A stretch of DNA of 64,000 nt from Spizellomyces punctatus DAOM BR117. Taxonomy: Eukaryota; Chytridiomycota; Chytridiomycetes; Spizellomycetales; Spizellomycetaceae. Under the pieces are notes generated by a model. It worked only from the letters and a program-made list of their open reading frames with translations. It searched no databases and had not been told where the DNA came from. Positions 22,785 through 33,700 of this stretch are shown here, piece after piece (within the stretch, counting starts at the first letter, position 1; each line of letters opens with the position of its first letter). The position numbers were made by a program, and so were the translations under genes. Location of the stretch: NCBI RefSeq assembly GCF_000182565.1, contig NW_015971537.1, forward strand, positions 709,961 through 773,960. The letters run 5' to 3'.

Positions 22785-23445
22785 GCGTCCTGAATCAACC
22801 GATATGTTTATCTTGTATATATGGAGTAATGTAATACCTTTGTTAATAAAATCAATGTGCATGTAAAACAAACGCATATCATGATCGTCCTGAATCACAT
22901 GACTTCCCAAAAAAGGAAATTTGTATGACGCTGAGTCCAATTGTGTTTCCCAAATTTCCTTCAAGTCGTTGAGAAGGGTGTGTGATATTTCATTTTGTTA
23001 TTTTGCACATGTTTTCTTTTTGTCCTTTGCCGGTTTCCTCCCTTTTTCACGCCTCCTCAGCAAGTTTCCTTCCAGTTGCTTTTAAAGACTTGTAGGATTA
23101 CCTCGATTTCTTGTTTTGTATTGCAAGATATCCATATTGTTTGCATAAAGTGGTTGTTTGGTCCTTGTTTGGCTGACGGTTCAAAAGTGTGTCACGGGCA
23201 TTGGGACTCTTGAACATAAATCCAAGTGGGAGGCGCGGATTTTCCAACAGGTGGGTGGGAGTGTTGTTTGGGGGTTTTCAAAGTTATTTGGTTGGAGACT
23301 CAACAAGAAAACTCTTAACTTTCTTATTTTGTGGTGAACAGATACGAACAAAGAGATTTTTCTCCTGGTGAAACCATCACACTACTCTTGGCGTGCAACT
23401 TATTCGGTTGGTCTTTTTCCCAAAACCACCATTGCCGAGATCCTC
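22785..23445. other. Intergenic, upstream of the ARID gene
   Basis: About 660 bp, T-rich and with pyrimidine tracts near 23000-23060, between two plus-strand genes. Nothing else recognised. Confidence 0.4.
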
Positions 23446-25761
23446 ATGTCCACATTTGCCATGGACGCGCGAGATAACTTGCAAGTGGAGCGCGACGGCG
23501 AACCGCAACCGCCACGGCAACCTCCTTCAAACAACGATACGGATGACAAACAGGATGCTACACATCCTTTGGTGGGAGAATCTGAGCCAGTCGGTGCTAC
23601 TGAAGATGCACTAGATACAACAACGTCAATGATGGAAGTTAACACAATGGGGAATGGACACGATGATAGCCCCAAGGATCGGAGACAATCTATCGATGCA
23701 TCAACGGATGATAACTATGAAAATCAGATGGATCTTGACAGAAAGGAGGACAGCGACGACGATGGTGGCGCACATCCAGATTCTCGTACAAGTCCTGGAC
23801 TTGAAACACCATTAAAGCGATCGCCGTCAGATGAATCCCTAGATCCTGATAAAGCATCAGAGGACAATCTGGATGCTATAGACGATGCAAGACTTTTGCA
23901 ATCAGGTAAAAGATCCGAATGTCACAGTGTCCACAATTGTATGGCGAAGCTTACTTTTGCCTCTTTCCAGTCCAACCTATCGGCCGGCCTATCAATGTCA
24001 CTCGCGAGAATTTTGTCGCACTCTACGCAAGCTTTTTGAAAACGTATCATTTCAAAAATCCTGCAGCGAGGCATTGTCGTCTGATGGAGCATTTTGCAAA
24101 ATTTGACTCGCCCCCAAAAAATCAAAAGCGAACATTTGAGACATATGATTTTTATGAAGTTGTGAGGGACCTTGGCGGTGTTAGTCAGGTAGGAAACGAG
24201 GACATTTTGTAAAAGTTTATTGGCGACAAGTATATTGATGTTATGTTGGGACTAGATCAAATCCTGGTCAGATGTCGCACGTCGACTTGGATTCGACCCA
24301 CGCGGAACCAACATTGCGGCAAGAGTCAAGGACTGGATGGTCTATCATCATATTGGCGCTTTTTTTGACTACCTCTTGGGTTTTCCAAATGAATTTTACC
24401 GCCACCCTGACGATCCGAGCGCACCTCAGTTGGAGTCTGTTTCAACGCCTGGCAGCGTTAAACGGGCTGGGTCCGAGGATCAGCAATTGGAATCTGATGA
24501 TATCCCGCCTAGGAAGCGCGGAAAGAGAACTTCTGGGGGCGAAGGACGGACTCCCTCGTCTGTTACAAATGGTGATTCAAGTAGCTTGACTTGGCGGTTC
24601 GTAGATGGGACCCGAGGGACCCCTAGTGGGTACGCCAGTCCCTCGGATATGGACGATGGACAGGGAACGCCTGTGCCTAGCCACCATCCTAATCGAGGAC
24701 AAGAAAGCCCTAAATCCTCCCGCGTCCGCTCTGGTTCTGCTTCTAGTGCTCGCTCCGCGTCAGGTTCACATGGCACGCATAGTGACACTGAAACCGAAAG
24801 GGAGGCCGACGGTGGCAATCGTTCTCAAGATAATCGATCAGTTCCGCCTCCGTCTTCGGGCCCTTCTGGTGCACAGACGCCTTCAGATGTGCCTGACTAC
24901 AAACGCGATAGCGCTTTACCGAGTCATGAGCCGTCGTCCTACGGCCAGCGCCCAATGTCTGTTACTCCTAATGGTACTCCGGGAGCGAATGATCACATGG
25001 CGAGAAGAGAGTACTCTTACGGAGATCAAGAACGGTACCATTCACACCACAGACCGCAAGCAGTGCCTTCTCATCCCCTTCAGCCCATGGAACGAACGCT
25101 GGAGCCGCCTTATACTATGACACCCTCATCATCGGCGCCATTTGGTCACCCAAGTGGCCCGCGGCCTCTCTACGGACAAGGATCTTACCCACCATTACCG
25201 GGACATCCTTTGATGGCTAGAGATGGGAACGAGTATGGATATGGTTCTCCTCACGTTGGCGGCTCTGGTGACAGGTATCCTCCGCCTTCACGAACAACAG
25301 GAACTCCGCAACCAGCCCGCGCGTCAGCATCCCCAGCACCACACACTAGCGATCACAATGTCAATCTTCCTCATTCAGTCCACCCGGCAGAAGCCGGTCC
25401 TTCCGCACCTGGGCCATCCGACGTGGAAGCCGCATCAAATCATCCCGATGCCACACCCTCGACAGCTCACCTTCCAAACGTTTCAAATCTCCTCGCCAGC
25501 CAACCCAATATCCAAACCATGCAACATCAACTCACCAAGGTCCAGCACCGAAACACGTACCTGGAAGACCGCAATGCCGTATTGGAATCCCGATGCAGAG
25601 AGCTTGGGGAACTTTTGAGAGCTTCAAATGAGATGGTTAGAGTCATGAGAGAAGAGATTGGAGAGGGACGGGGCTTGTTGGAAAAAGTGGGACGAGTAAA
25701 GGAAATGATGAGAGGGCTGGTACAAGAGTTGCCGGGATTGGGACCTTCTGGAGGACGATGA
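23446..25761 (+). CDS. ARID/BRIGHT domain DNA-binding protein
   Basis: Exons 23446-23905, 23971-24188 and 24256-25761 give 727 residues. The start is the ATG at 23446; the open frame upstream has only GTG. After an acidic, disordered 150 residues comes an ARID domain (about residues 155-260): FVALYASFLKTYHF at its start, then FETYDFYEVVRDLGGVSQ, WSDVARRLGFDP and the helix VKDWMVYHHIGAFFDYLLG. ARID proteins bind AT-rich DNA and often act in SWI/SNF remodelling complexes or as transcription regulators. The next 350 residues are Ser/Pro/His-rich and disordered. The C-terminus is a predicted coiled coil (residues about 640-715; NIQTMQHQLTKV, YLEDRNAVLESRCREL), probably for dimerisation. Both intron junctions fall in or near the ARID domain and restore its known order exactly. 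Confidence 0.88.
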
Positions 25762-26060
25762 CGGGAGCGGGGCAATTGGATATTGAAGTGTGTCGTTGGT
25801 GGCGACTTGTATGTAGTGCGGTGATGGATAATAACATTCTGAATTGGATTCTGCGTATCATTGAACTCGAGACTTTAACATACAGCCTCAGCTTAACAAA
25901 GGTGTCATCGTTGGAATAAGATGATGCAGGTTATAAACATGTGTGACATTTTGACGAAAAAAAACTATGTACAATGCGAACCGTTCTTCAAACTACAAAA
26001 GTGTTCCAAATATGCAAAATGTCTGTCATATGGCCAACTTTTCACAATCATTCGACAATG

Positions 26061-26969
26061 TTATTTTGCGCCAATCTTGATTTTCCACTTTTTCCACCCG
26101 CCAGTCCCATCAGCCGTTCCGGACACTCTTCCCTGTGGCCGCGAAGTCCACCACTCGAACACCCTCACCAAGGCACCCACGCCCACGAATCCACAAGCCA
26201 CTGCTGCCGATACGCCTTCTGTGCTGATGCGAGTAACGCATCCGGTCCTCCTTGGGTCGCACTCGGGTTTTGCCCCCATCACAAAGGAGAACCAAAAGAG
26301 TGTTAGAATGGTCATTGTCGCTTGTTCAATGTAGAATCCGTACGGTTTTGACGGCTTGTATGGGAACCCAGTGATCGCATATGGGAATTTCAATGTAGCA
26401 GGTCGTTTGATCATGTACCAACCCAAAGTCAAGATGGCAACTAAAAACGTGGCGGCGGAGGTAAAGAGCCCAAACTGGCGATGCGTGGTAATGTTTTTTT
26501 CTGGTAGTGGTTTTGCATCTGGGGCGGGATTTGTTGCGAGGAGGATGGCGAGGACAATAATGGATGGAATGAGTTGAAAAAGGGCGAGATAGTACCGTGG
26601 TTGTTGGTAGAATGGGCGGGATGTGGCAAGTGATGGAAAAAAGTCCTCTGCCGAATCCAATGTTGAATTCAAGGCTTTCAAGCTCAATGTCCCATTGTCG
26701 CTAGCGTATTTTATGTCGTCATTAAACTGCACCCTCGCTGCCCGTTTGGCTTTCGTGATGCTTCTTGGCGGAGGGGTCGGCTCCTTATCCTCAATCGTCG
26801 ATAAGCCCTTCTTTTCAAGGTTTCGTTTGACTTCGGTGAACCATTTGTCGGCGTTTGTTGATGAAAAGTCTTTGGAAGGGCGGTCGAGGGTGGAGTCTAG
26901 GTTGAAGGGAAGGGGGAGCTCAAGGTCTCCAGAATATCGGATTTTCTTGGTGGGTTTACGGGATTCCAT
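26061..26969 (-). CDS. Four-pass membrane protein, unknown function
   Basis: Single exon, 302 residues from the ATG at 26969; the upstream frame offers only TTG. The first 125 residues are hydrophilic with basic and Ser-rich patches and would be cytosolic. Four hydrophobic spans follow: YLALFQLIPSIIVLAILL, FGLFTSAATFLVAILTLGW, ATMTILTLFWFSFVMGA and VSAAVACGFVGVGALVRVF. Between spans 3 and 4 lies a short loop with two Cys (PECDPRRTGC) that could form a disulphide. This topology is like MARVEL/tetraspan proteins, but I see no diagnostic motif, so the resemblance is structural only. The gene converges with the ARID gene; their stops are about 300 bp apart. Confidence 0.7.
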   Translation of the reverse strand: MESRKPTKKIRYSGDLELPLPFNLDSTLDRPSKDFSSTNADKWFTEVKRNLEKKGLSTIEDKEPTPPPRSITKAKRAARVQFNDDIKYASDNGTLSLKALNSTLDSAEDFFPSLATSRPFYQQPRYYLALFQLIPSIIVLAILLATNPAPDAKPLPEKNITTHRQFGLFTSAATFLVAILTLGWYMIKRPATLKFPYAITGFPYKPSKPYGFYIEQATMTILTLFWFSFVMGAKPECDPRRTGCVTRISTEGVSAAVACGFVGVGALVRVFEWWTSRPQGRVSGTADGTGGWKKWKIKIGAK

Positions 26970-27942
26970 CTGTTGATGGGCCGCCAAGGCCAAGCAGATG
27001 TGATGAAAGGGATGGATCGAAAAAGACTTTTGTAAATATCGATAATCCCCAATGTGTGAGGTTCACTATCCAATAATTCTGTTGTTAAGAAAAACGCACT
27101 TCAAGAGCGTAAGAGAAGAAAGCTCAAGTTCCTTTTTCACACTTGCCTTCACACTTGGGTTTCCACACATCCAATTTCTGACAAGGGGCTTTGTTGCTGA
27201 AACGCGGGTTTTGTACCAGGTTTTTTTATACATGTGATTTTGAGACAAGAAAGCGTTTTTAAATATGAAATCAAGTTCCAATGATCCAGGTTTGAGGAAT
27301 TCCGATAGCAATGGGGAATGGCGAAAAATGGGGAATAGCGCAGATGAGCTCGGAAGTAAAGTAGGTGGGAAGGAGCTTTATTCCATTTCCTGGTTGGGGT
27401 GGAGAGGTTGCATGTTTTTCTTTCTAAACGGTGGACGGTAGGAATCCCAACTTTTGACGTTTGACATGAGTGGCATCGTTGACAGACCTGCATTCTTGTG
27501 TGTGAACGGTGGGTATGCGAATCCAAAAAACTATGCTGCTTGGGTAGGCTCCCTATATTTTGCAGAGGTGTATCACCTCACCCTTCTGCAATGGCGGTTG
27601 ACAACATTGAAATGTAAAGACCAGGAACTGGTTGCGGAAGTGTCCATTGGATAAAAGAATGCAAACTGCAAAGCTGAGACCTGGCCCGTCAGGAATAGCA
27701 TACACAAGATTTTGGTCCAGCCGAAATGCCCAACCGCAATGCCAAAGTGAATTTCGACCATGTCCAGTCTGCAGAGGTCCGATATGAGTATCACATGTCA
27801 CGACTGACGTCATGACAGGACTGTTCGTTGAGTTTCCTCCTGTACAAGAACTGGCCACGACCAGCAGTGCTCAGCAACAAGAAGAAAGCCCTTAGCATTT
27901 CATCTCAAATCACTGCCTGCAAACCAACGTCCTTGTTCAATT
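26970..27942. other. Divergent intergenic region
   Basis: About 970 bp between two divergently oriented genes, so it should contain both promoters. No strong TATA box or other gene was found. Confidence 0.4.
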
Positions 27943-28341
27943 ATGATTTACTCGAATATCTTGAGAGCCAATCGCTCACTTGCCTCCATCCGCCATGTCC
28001 GGTTCCCGAAAAGTCCCACTATTACGAGCCACTTTATACGTTCCCGTTCAACCACTCCTCTTCTAGCCCCTCACCAGCCAGAACCACTCGAGACTGGCGC
28101 TGTTGAAGACTTCGAAGTCGATACCTCGCCAGAAGCGATCGAGGAACGCATGCGTGAATTCAACGCAAAGTCCCACCTTCCTGTCGCTGAGGAATCGCCG
28201 CACGAGACTGGTGTAAATGAGAGTGCAACGATCAGAAGGGATATCCTTGCGGAGGTGGATCCTGAAAGAATCCCAAAGGAAGGGAATCAAGGAATTAGAA
28301 AAGTGTCTTTCAAGCCGGCAGATCCCACAGAGAGCGCCTAG
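27943..28341 (+). CDS. Small protein with probable mitochondrial targeting sequence
   Basis: ATG-started frame of 132 codons. The first 40 residues are rich in Arg, Ser, Ile and Leu and lack acidic residues (MIYSNILRANRSLASIRHV), typical of a mitochondrial presequence. The rest is acidic and hydrophilic with a helix-like EAIEERMREFNAKSH segment. I do not recognise the family. It could be a small assembly or inhibitor protein of mitochondria, but nothing shows it. It converges with the zinc-ribbon gene, whose stop is 164 bp away. Confidence 0.5.
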   Translation: MIYSNILRANRSLASIRHVRFPKSPTITSHFIRSRSTTPLLAPHQPEPLETGAVEDFEVDTSPEAIEERMREFNAKSHLPVAEESPHETGVNESATIRRDILAEVDPERIPKEGNQGIRKVSFKPADPTESA

Positions 28342-28504
28342 TTGTAGCAGATAATTAAAGAGGATATTGGGAGATACGGGGGACATTGAGATTAAAGCTG
28401 CTTGCTTCTTCATCCTGGATTTACATTTCATGTAGTTTTACAGAGTTATTACGCTATGCCTCTGTGCCATCAGCTGGCAATTTCGGTGATGATGATGTCG
28501 TTCA

Positions 28505-29109
28505 TCAAGCCTTGACAGTCACCATGTCCATCCCACAGCACATTGGAGATTTGATCATACCACATCCCTGCGGACATTTAGAAACTCCAACCTTTCAAGT
28601 AAATGGAATGAGTATAAAACTTTTGAAGGGTGTGCAGCTTGCCAGATGAGGACCACTCACCTTGCTGCCTTCAACGTCAACAGTGTCTCCTTGGAGGCCC
28701 TTGCCACACTTGTTGCATTGCATATCCTGTACCCGATACTATTCAATAGTGTACTACGAAGATAGAGAGCTTCAGAATAAGCTCACCTTGACGCTCATAC
28801 CACATTTACCACAGCTGTAGTTGATCTTGCTGGTGGCAGCTTCAGTGCCACTGACTTTCTCGGACGTTTTTTTCATGTCCTTGCCACAGCAGGTGGGAGA
28901 TTTGATCATACCGCAGCCGCCAGGACAGCGTGAAACCGCAATTGTCCTGTAAGAGACAGAGAACATTCAATATGATGGCTCAATGACGTGAAATAGTCAG
29001 GTACTTACTCTCCACCATCCACAATGGTGTCCATAACCAATCCCTTCCCGCATTTTCCGCAATGAAGGTTGGTGACTCCCATAGAACATGAATCGCACGC
29101 ATAGCTCAT
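28505..29109 (-). CDS. Cysteine-rich zinc-ribbon protein with a duplicated module
   Basis: Exons 29109-29009, 28946-28787, 28726-28661 and 28567-28505 give 129 residues, all phases consistent. Four CxxC knuckles are visible (CDSC, CGKC, CGKC and CNKC). In addition a module GCGMIKSPTCCGKDM occurs once in the middle and again near the C-terminus as GCGMIKSPMCCGMDM, the two copies encoded in different exons. The Cys content fits two or three treble-clef or ribbon zinc sites. I know of no named family for this arrangement. A role in protein-protein or metal handling is only a guess. A TATAAAT on the minus strand at 29236-29230 suggests strong transcription. It is divergent from the asparagine-synthase-type gene. 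Confidence 0.8.
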
Positions 29110-29586
29110 GATGACAGTTGTTTCTTCAAGAAGCGATTGTGGAAGAATCAAAAACTGGTTATTGCTAGACAAAAAGAAAGGTCGCTACGAGATGAATTGT
29201 GGGGAAAGATTGTGGGGAATAACAAGTCCATTTATAGCAGAATGTCAAGGGGGGGCTTTGGAGAAACCCTCATGCTCAGTCATCAGCGGATTGCACGCGG
29301 GGGGGACTGTGTGCAGGGATGCTATTTAGATTATGCGTAAATAAACGAAATTCAAAGGAGCGATCGCGGGGGTTTTGATTTCTTTCGTGGATTACTCTAT
29401 TCGAGCGCGAGCACTGCTCTGCAATGCATATCGCTGATCAACATGTACCTATTCTTTCTATTTTTCTACGAATGTTGGGTATTATCGTCAGTCGAAGGTA
29501 CATGATGGGCAATATTCATCTGCCTCACCATAGCAACAATGTGTGTCAACCTGCCCATGCTTTCCGCTCCTTTGTAACTTGATCTA
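29110..29586. other. Divergent promoter region
   Basis: 477 bp between the zinc-ribbon gene (minus) and the asparagine-synthase-type gene (plus). Apart from the TATA box on the minus strand, a run of seven G at about 29250 and a second of six near 29300 are seen. Confidence 0.4.
29230..29236 (-). promoter_or_regulatory. TATA box of the zinc-ribbon gene
   Basis: The minus strand reads TATAAAT about 121 nt before the ATG at 29109, matching the spacing at the MACPF and 36-kb genes. Confidence 0.5.
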
Positions 29587-30657
29587 ATGGACACGCGAGC
29601 CGCCGAACTCAGATCCCTCTTTTTATCGGTTCTATCCTCCAGCTCGGACAATGTTGACGGCATTCTGCTCTCCGGAGGCCTAGACACCTCCATTATAGCT
29701 GATGCAGGCACATCGATCTTGGGCCTTACAACGGGGGTTACGGTTGTTTGCGGAGAATCTGGTACTTCACCAGATGAACCATACGCAACTTCCATTGCAA
29801 AAGCCAATAAACTGTCTCATCGCATTGTGCGAGTACCAGATCCATTGGATCTTGTTGATGATGCCCCTGGAGGACTCTTGGATCTCTGTGTTCGAACACT
29901 ATGTACATTTGATCCAATGGAACTCCGCAATGCAGTCGTTATTGCAAGAGGCCTGAAAGAGTGTCAAAATGCAGGATTACGGGTCGTTGTAACAGGTGAT
30001 GGAGCCGATGAGCTTTTTGCCGGATACAGTTTCCTCGCATCGATGCAGCCTGGTAAACTCAAACGCTACATTCGTCGGTTGGCCCAGCCCAACGCCATGC
30101 GCTTCTGTGCCGGACCACTTGCTAAGGCCCTGGGGCTAGATGTCGTGCAGCCTTACTTAGATCCACGAATTATTGAGTTTGCGCTGACCTGTCGAAAACA
30201 GGAACTGGTAGGCACGGACGAGGGTGGGATGATGCATGGCAAGTGGATTTTGAGAGAAGCATTTCCTGAGGCCCATTCACGATGGCGAAAAAAGGATCCT
30301 ATTGAGGTCGGCTCGGGAACAACGGTTTTGCCAAAAGTCTTTGAAAAGCGGTGCGACGAGATAAAAGTCGAGCAAGAAATACAGGATATCGCTCACCGGG
30401 ATCGCATCAAAATTCGAGATGCAGAACACCTCCATTATTACCGCGCCTTTCAAAGAGCTTTTGCCCTTCCATCGAAAAACGACCAACCAACACAATTCAA
30501 CTGCCCTGTTGCGCGATACGCAAGTGATCCATGTCGTGCTTGCGGATTCCAACTGCAGAGAGCTGATCAATTCTTTTGTGTGGTTTGTGGAGAGTGGCCA
30601 GCGAGAGATGGTGGGCCACCAACGGACGATCAAGAAGGGGATGAATTAGATATCTAG
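29587..30657 (+). CDS. Asparagine-synthase-type ATP pyrophosphatase without glutaminase domain, with C-terminal zinc ribbon
   Basis: Single exon, 356 residues. The PP-loop SGGLDTS lies at residues 29-35, only 28 residues after the start, and a second nucleotide-binding element VVVTGDGADELFAGYSF follows. These mark the synthetase (C-terminal) domain of asparagine synthetase, which activates Asp as an AMP ester. The N-terminal glutaminase of AsnB, with its Cys nucleophile directly after Met, is absent. Free ammonia, or another amine, would therefore be the nitrogen donor, or the protein makes a different amide. The last 55 residues carry two CxxC knuckles (CRAC, CVVC), a zinc ribbon not usual in AsnB. 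Fungal asparagine synthetases are full-length, so this is a separate family member, likely cytosolic. It converges on the methyltransferase gene with 92 bp between stops. Confidence 0.82.
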   Translation: MDTRAAELRSLFLSVLSSSSDNVDGILLSGGLDTSIIADAGTSILGLTTGVTVVCGESGTSPDEPYATSIAKANKLSHRIVRVPDPLDLVDDAPGGLLDLCVRTLCTFDPMELRNAVVIARGLKECQNAGLRVVVTGDGADELFAGYSFLASMQPGKLKRYIRRLAQPNAMRFCAGPLAKALGLDVVQPYLDPRIIEFALTCRKQELVGTDEGGMMHGKWILREAFPEAHSRWRKKDPIEVGSGTTVLPKVFEKRCDEIKVEQEIQDIAHRDRIKIRDAEHLHYYRAFQRAFALPSKNDQPTQFNCPVARYASDPCRACGFQLQRADQFFCVVCGEWPARDGGPPTDDQEGDELDI

Positions 30658-30749
30658 TCGTGAGTATTGGAGTCCATTCTCTTTACTTTATTCTTTTTCC
30701 AAATTGCACAAGTTTGATCTGTATACATCCCAGTTTGAACACAACTGTC

Positions 30750-33700
30750 CTAGTTGTTCTTTGCTATGGCCTTTCTCATCTCTACTGCAAAAGCAAATGC
30801 TACGGACACAGGCACTCCGTTCCCCACCTGCCCATACTGTGCACTCAAGAGTCCTTTTAGCTCAAATGAATCTGGTGCAGCTGTAGGTGGAATGTGATTA
30901 GAATTAGAATATATACAGAGTGATTCAAAACACATACGCACATTGCAGTCTTAACATTTCGCGTACAGTAAAGGCGCGATTAAACAATGGGTGGAGTCCC
31001 ACCTACCGAAAATAACGCATGAATAACATGATAAATAGTCAGACATTGAGGGGAATGAGATTCTTACTTTGAAAGCATCTTTAACTACCGTAGATGCTAC
31101 CCCCCGCCACAAGGGTCGCTTAAAATAGAGGGGGTGTCCTTTGGGTGATTCCTAATTCAAAATACAATTATAAGAATCGGGTCTATTTCCGGCGAGACTT
31201 TTTTCACTTGCATAAGCTTCCTCGCCTTGCCGGATCAGGTGTGCTCGTTTGCTGAGAAATATGTTACTCATAAACGTAGATGAGTTTGGACTCGCTATGT
31301 GAATTTACCTGACGGAAGAAGGGAGAGTCTGAGAAATGTGGAGAGGATCGTCATAGAGCTAGTGAATGTGTGTATGTGTGTGAATACGCGTATGGTGGTT
31401 AGCGTGTCGAATAAACAATGAAAGTCATTTAAGCTCCTTTTACCTTGAGGAACACCAAATCTCCCAACACATCGGCAAGCGTTCTGGGACCAAAAAGTGC
31501 ATTGGTAGGGTCCGGTGTAGCAAGGCTCGATTTCCTACCCATTTTTGCAAAACGTCAGTCAATATAGTAGAACCCTTCACAATATAATAAACAAACCAAG
31601 TACTTTATCTCATTCCCAGCCATTCGATGTGTTGCTCGAACCTCATCTGGCAATATACTATTCTCTGGCGCCGCAACCAAAAAGACCCGAGGCCGCTCTT
31701 GGGGGCATCCCATCGAGGGGGCGTTGACGATTGTCGCACGCACTTGGTGACCAGACGTGAGTAGCGCAAGGAGGTACAGGTCAAAAGATCTGAGATAAGC
31801 GAAATTGGACAGAATTCCCCTAAATTGATTCATGATTACATGAAATAAACTGATTAAAAACACTCATCAGCACATGGCACTTACGGGACATTTTCGAAAA
31901 AGACATAATGAGGCTCCAAAGTAACATGGTACGATGCATCCTGCACTAACAAGAGCCGAGTATACTGCATGGAGGTCTCATTGCGTCTGTGGTTGAGCTT
32001 TGTAAACGCTACGCATGGGACCGTGGAGGCAATGACCATGACCGGCTTTTTGCACAGTCCGGGAGCTCATATCAGTACAAGTATTTTTATGCAAGCGCAT
32101 ACCCGCAAAATGGAGGCTCATACCTTGGCCAATATCTCTTTTCCTTGAACGTGATTTTGCAAAATCTCTGTCGCATCTCCACCGGGATGGAATTTGTACA
32201 AGTCTTGCATGTACGATGGGAGGATGGTGCCCGGTGTGGAGCTGTTGGCCACATTGGAGCGAAGCGAATGGCGGTCCGATTCGACGATCCTAGGTGTAAG
32301 AGTTTGAACATTTTCAAAACGAAAATGCGCATTTACTCTCCCTGTACCAAGCAGCGCTTCGTTTACCATCACATCACTTACCATCCTTTGGGAAATCCGG
32401 CCATTTCAAACCCGTACCCCGATAAACCTGCTCCTGCAAATAGTTCATTTATGCATGTACCCACAGGTAGAGGATACTTTTGTCGCAAACTCGGATACTG
32501 GGCCTCATATATTGTATTGTGTCCGATGTGGTGTAACGATTTTGTGCGCACGTCATATTCGTGACGAAAAAAAAGCTATAAACAAATATGAGTGTATTGC
32601 TTAAACTAACCAGTTATAAATAATGGGGTTTTACCAGGTAGCATGGGACACTGTTGGGATGATATCCAGCCAAATACAATGGCCTCGTCCCATAAGGAAG
32701 AAACTCCATCTCGAGCGGGATGGGTTCCCGATCCGAGAAATAGCTTGATATCTTGACTTGCAGAACAAACTCGTTCTCAAGGGGATCCAACGGAGAACAG
32801 TCTGGACACTTGACGCCATTTGCAAGGATGGATCGAATGGGACGAAAAACATGTCCAGTATATCGTGTCATATTCTCTGTTTTTTCGACACACTTGACGG
32901 ACATCACAATACGCCTTGGTCCACACTTGAGACCGACTACACGCGCAAAACCCTTCTTGGCCTCCCATGATGAATCCTCTTCTTGTTTCTCGTGTTCAGA
33001 GTAACTGACGAACGTTGCGGGAGGGGTAAACTTCCATCGACACCATATATGGTCATGCAGGTTTGGACATGATTCGGGGCGGGAGTGGATTGTGACTTTT
33101 TTGACGATGGAATTGATGGGAATGTGTGTTTTAGATTGTTCAGAGGTTGCAAAGTACCAGCGCGTATCGAGGAGGGTTTTACGGAGGAGTTCAATGGGTA
33201 TATGTTCTTCGGGGGTTTGTTGGGAATGACTGGGCTATACAAACAGGTGCAATTTCGTCATGTCAAAACATGAAACACGCTGTATAAACACATTACAAAA
33301 TACCTTGAAGATACTCTCTGAGAACCTGATCTCATCCACTCTACGCATCCACTCTACAACCACACTCATCCGGGTCCCCGTTTTCCGGAACCCAATGATC
33401 CGTCCATACCCATATTGGTCCTTTAGTGCGAGTACGACATGGTCTCCGGTAGAGTATGGCACATTCTTACTATGGGCGAATGTATACATATCCGTTTCGC
33501 GAGAGAGTAATTCAAAACGGCAGTAGGGTTTAGGTGTCAAAGGCGGTGGTGTGTCTTCACGAAAGATGGGCCGGATAATATCTCGGTCTGTTTAGTGTTT
33601 ATTTTATTATTTATGCATTAGAAAGGCTGACGTTGGTCGTAAAGAATCTACTTACCTGGCGTATTAAAATACTCAATGTTGAAATCCCGGTCCTCGAAGA

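Noticed and set aside
32013-32060. Intron at the GTAGCG within methyltransferase motif IV
   Set aside because: A 48-nt intron with CTCAAC would be in phase, but removing it would shorten the motif IV-VI distance to about 28 residues and destroy the FT.LN segment that aligns with the family. The unspliced reading has the normal distance.
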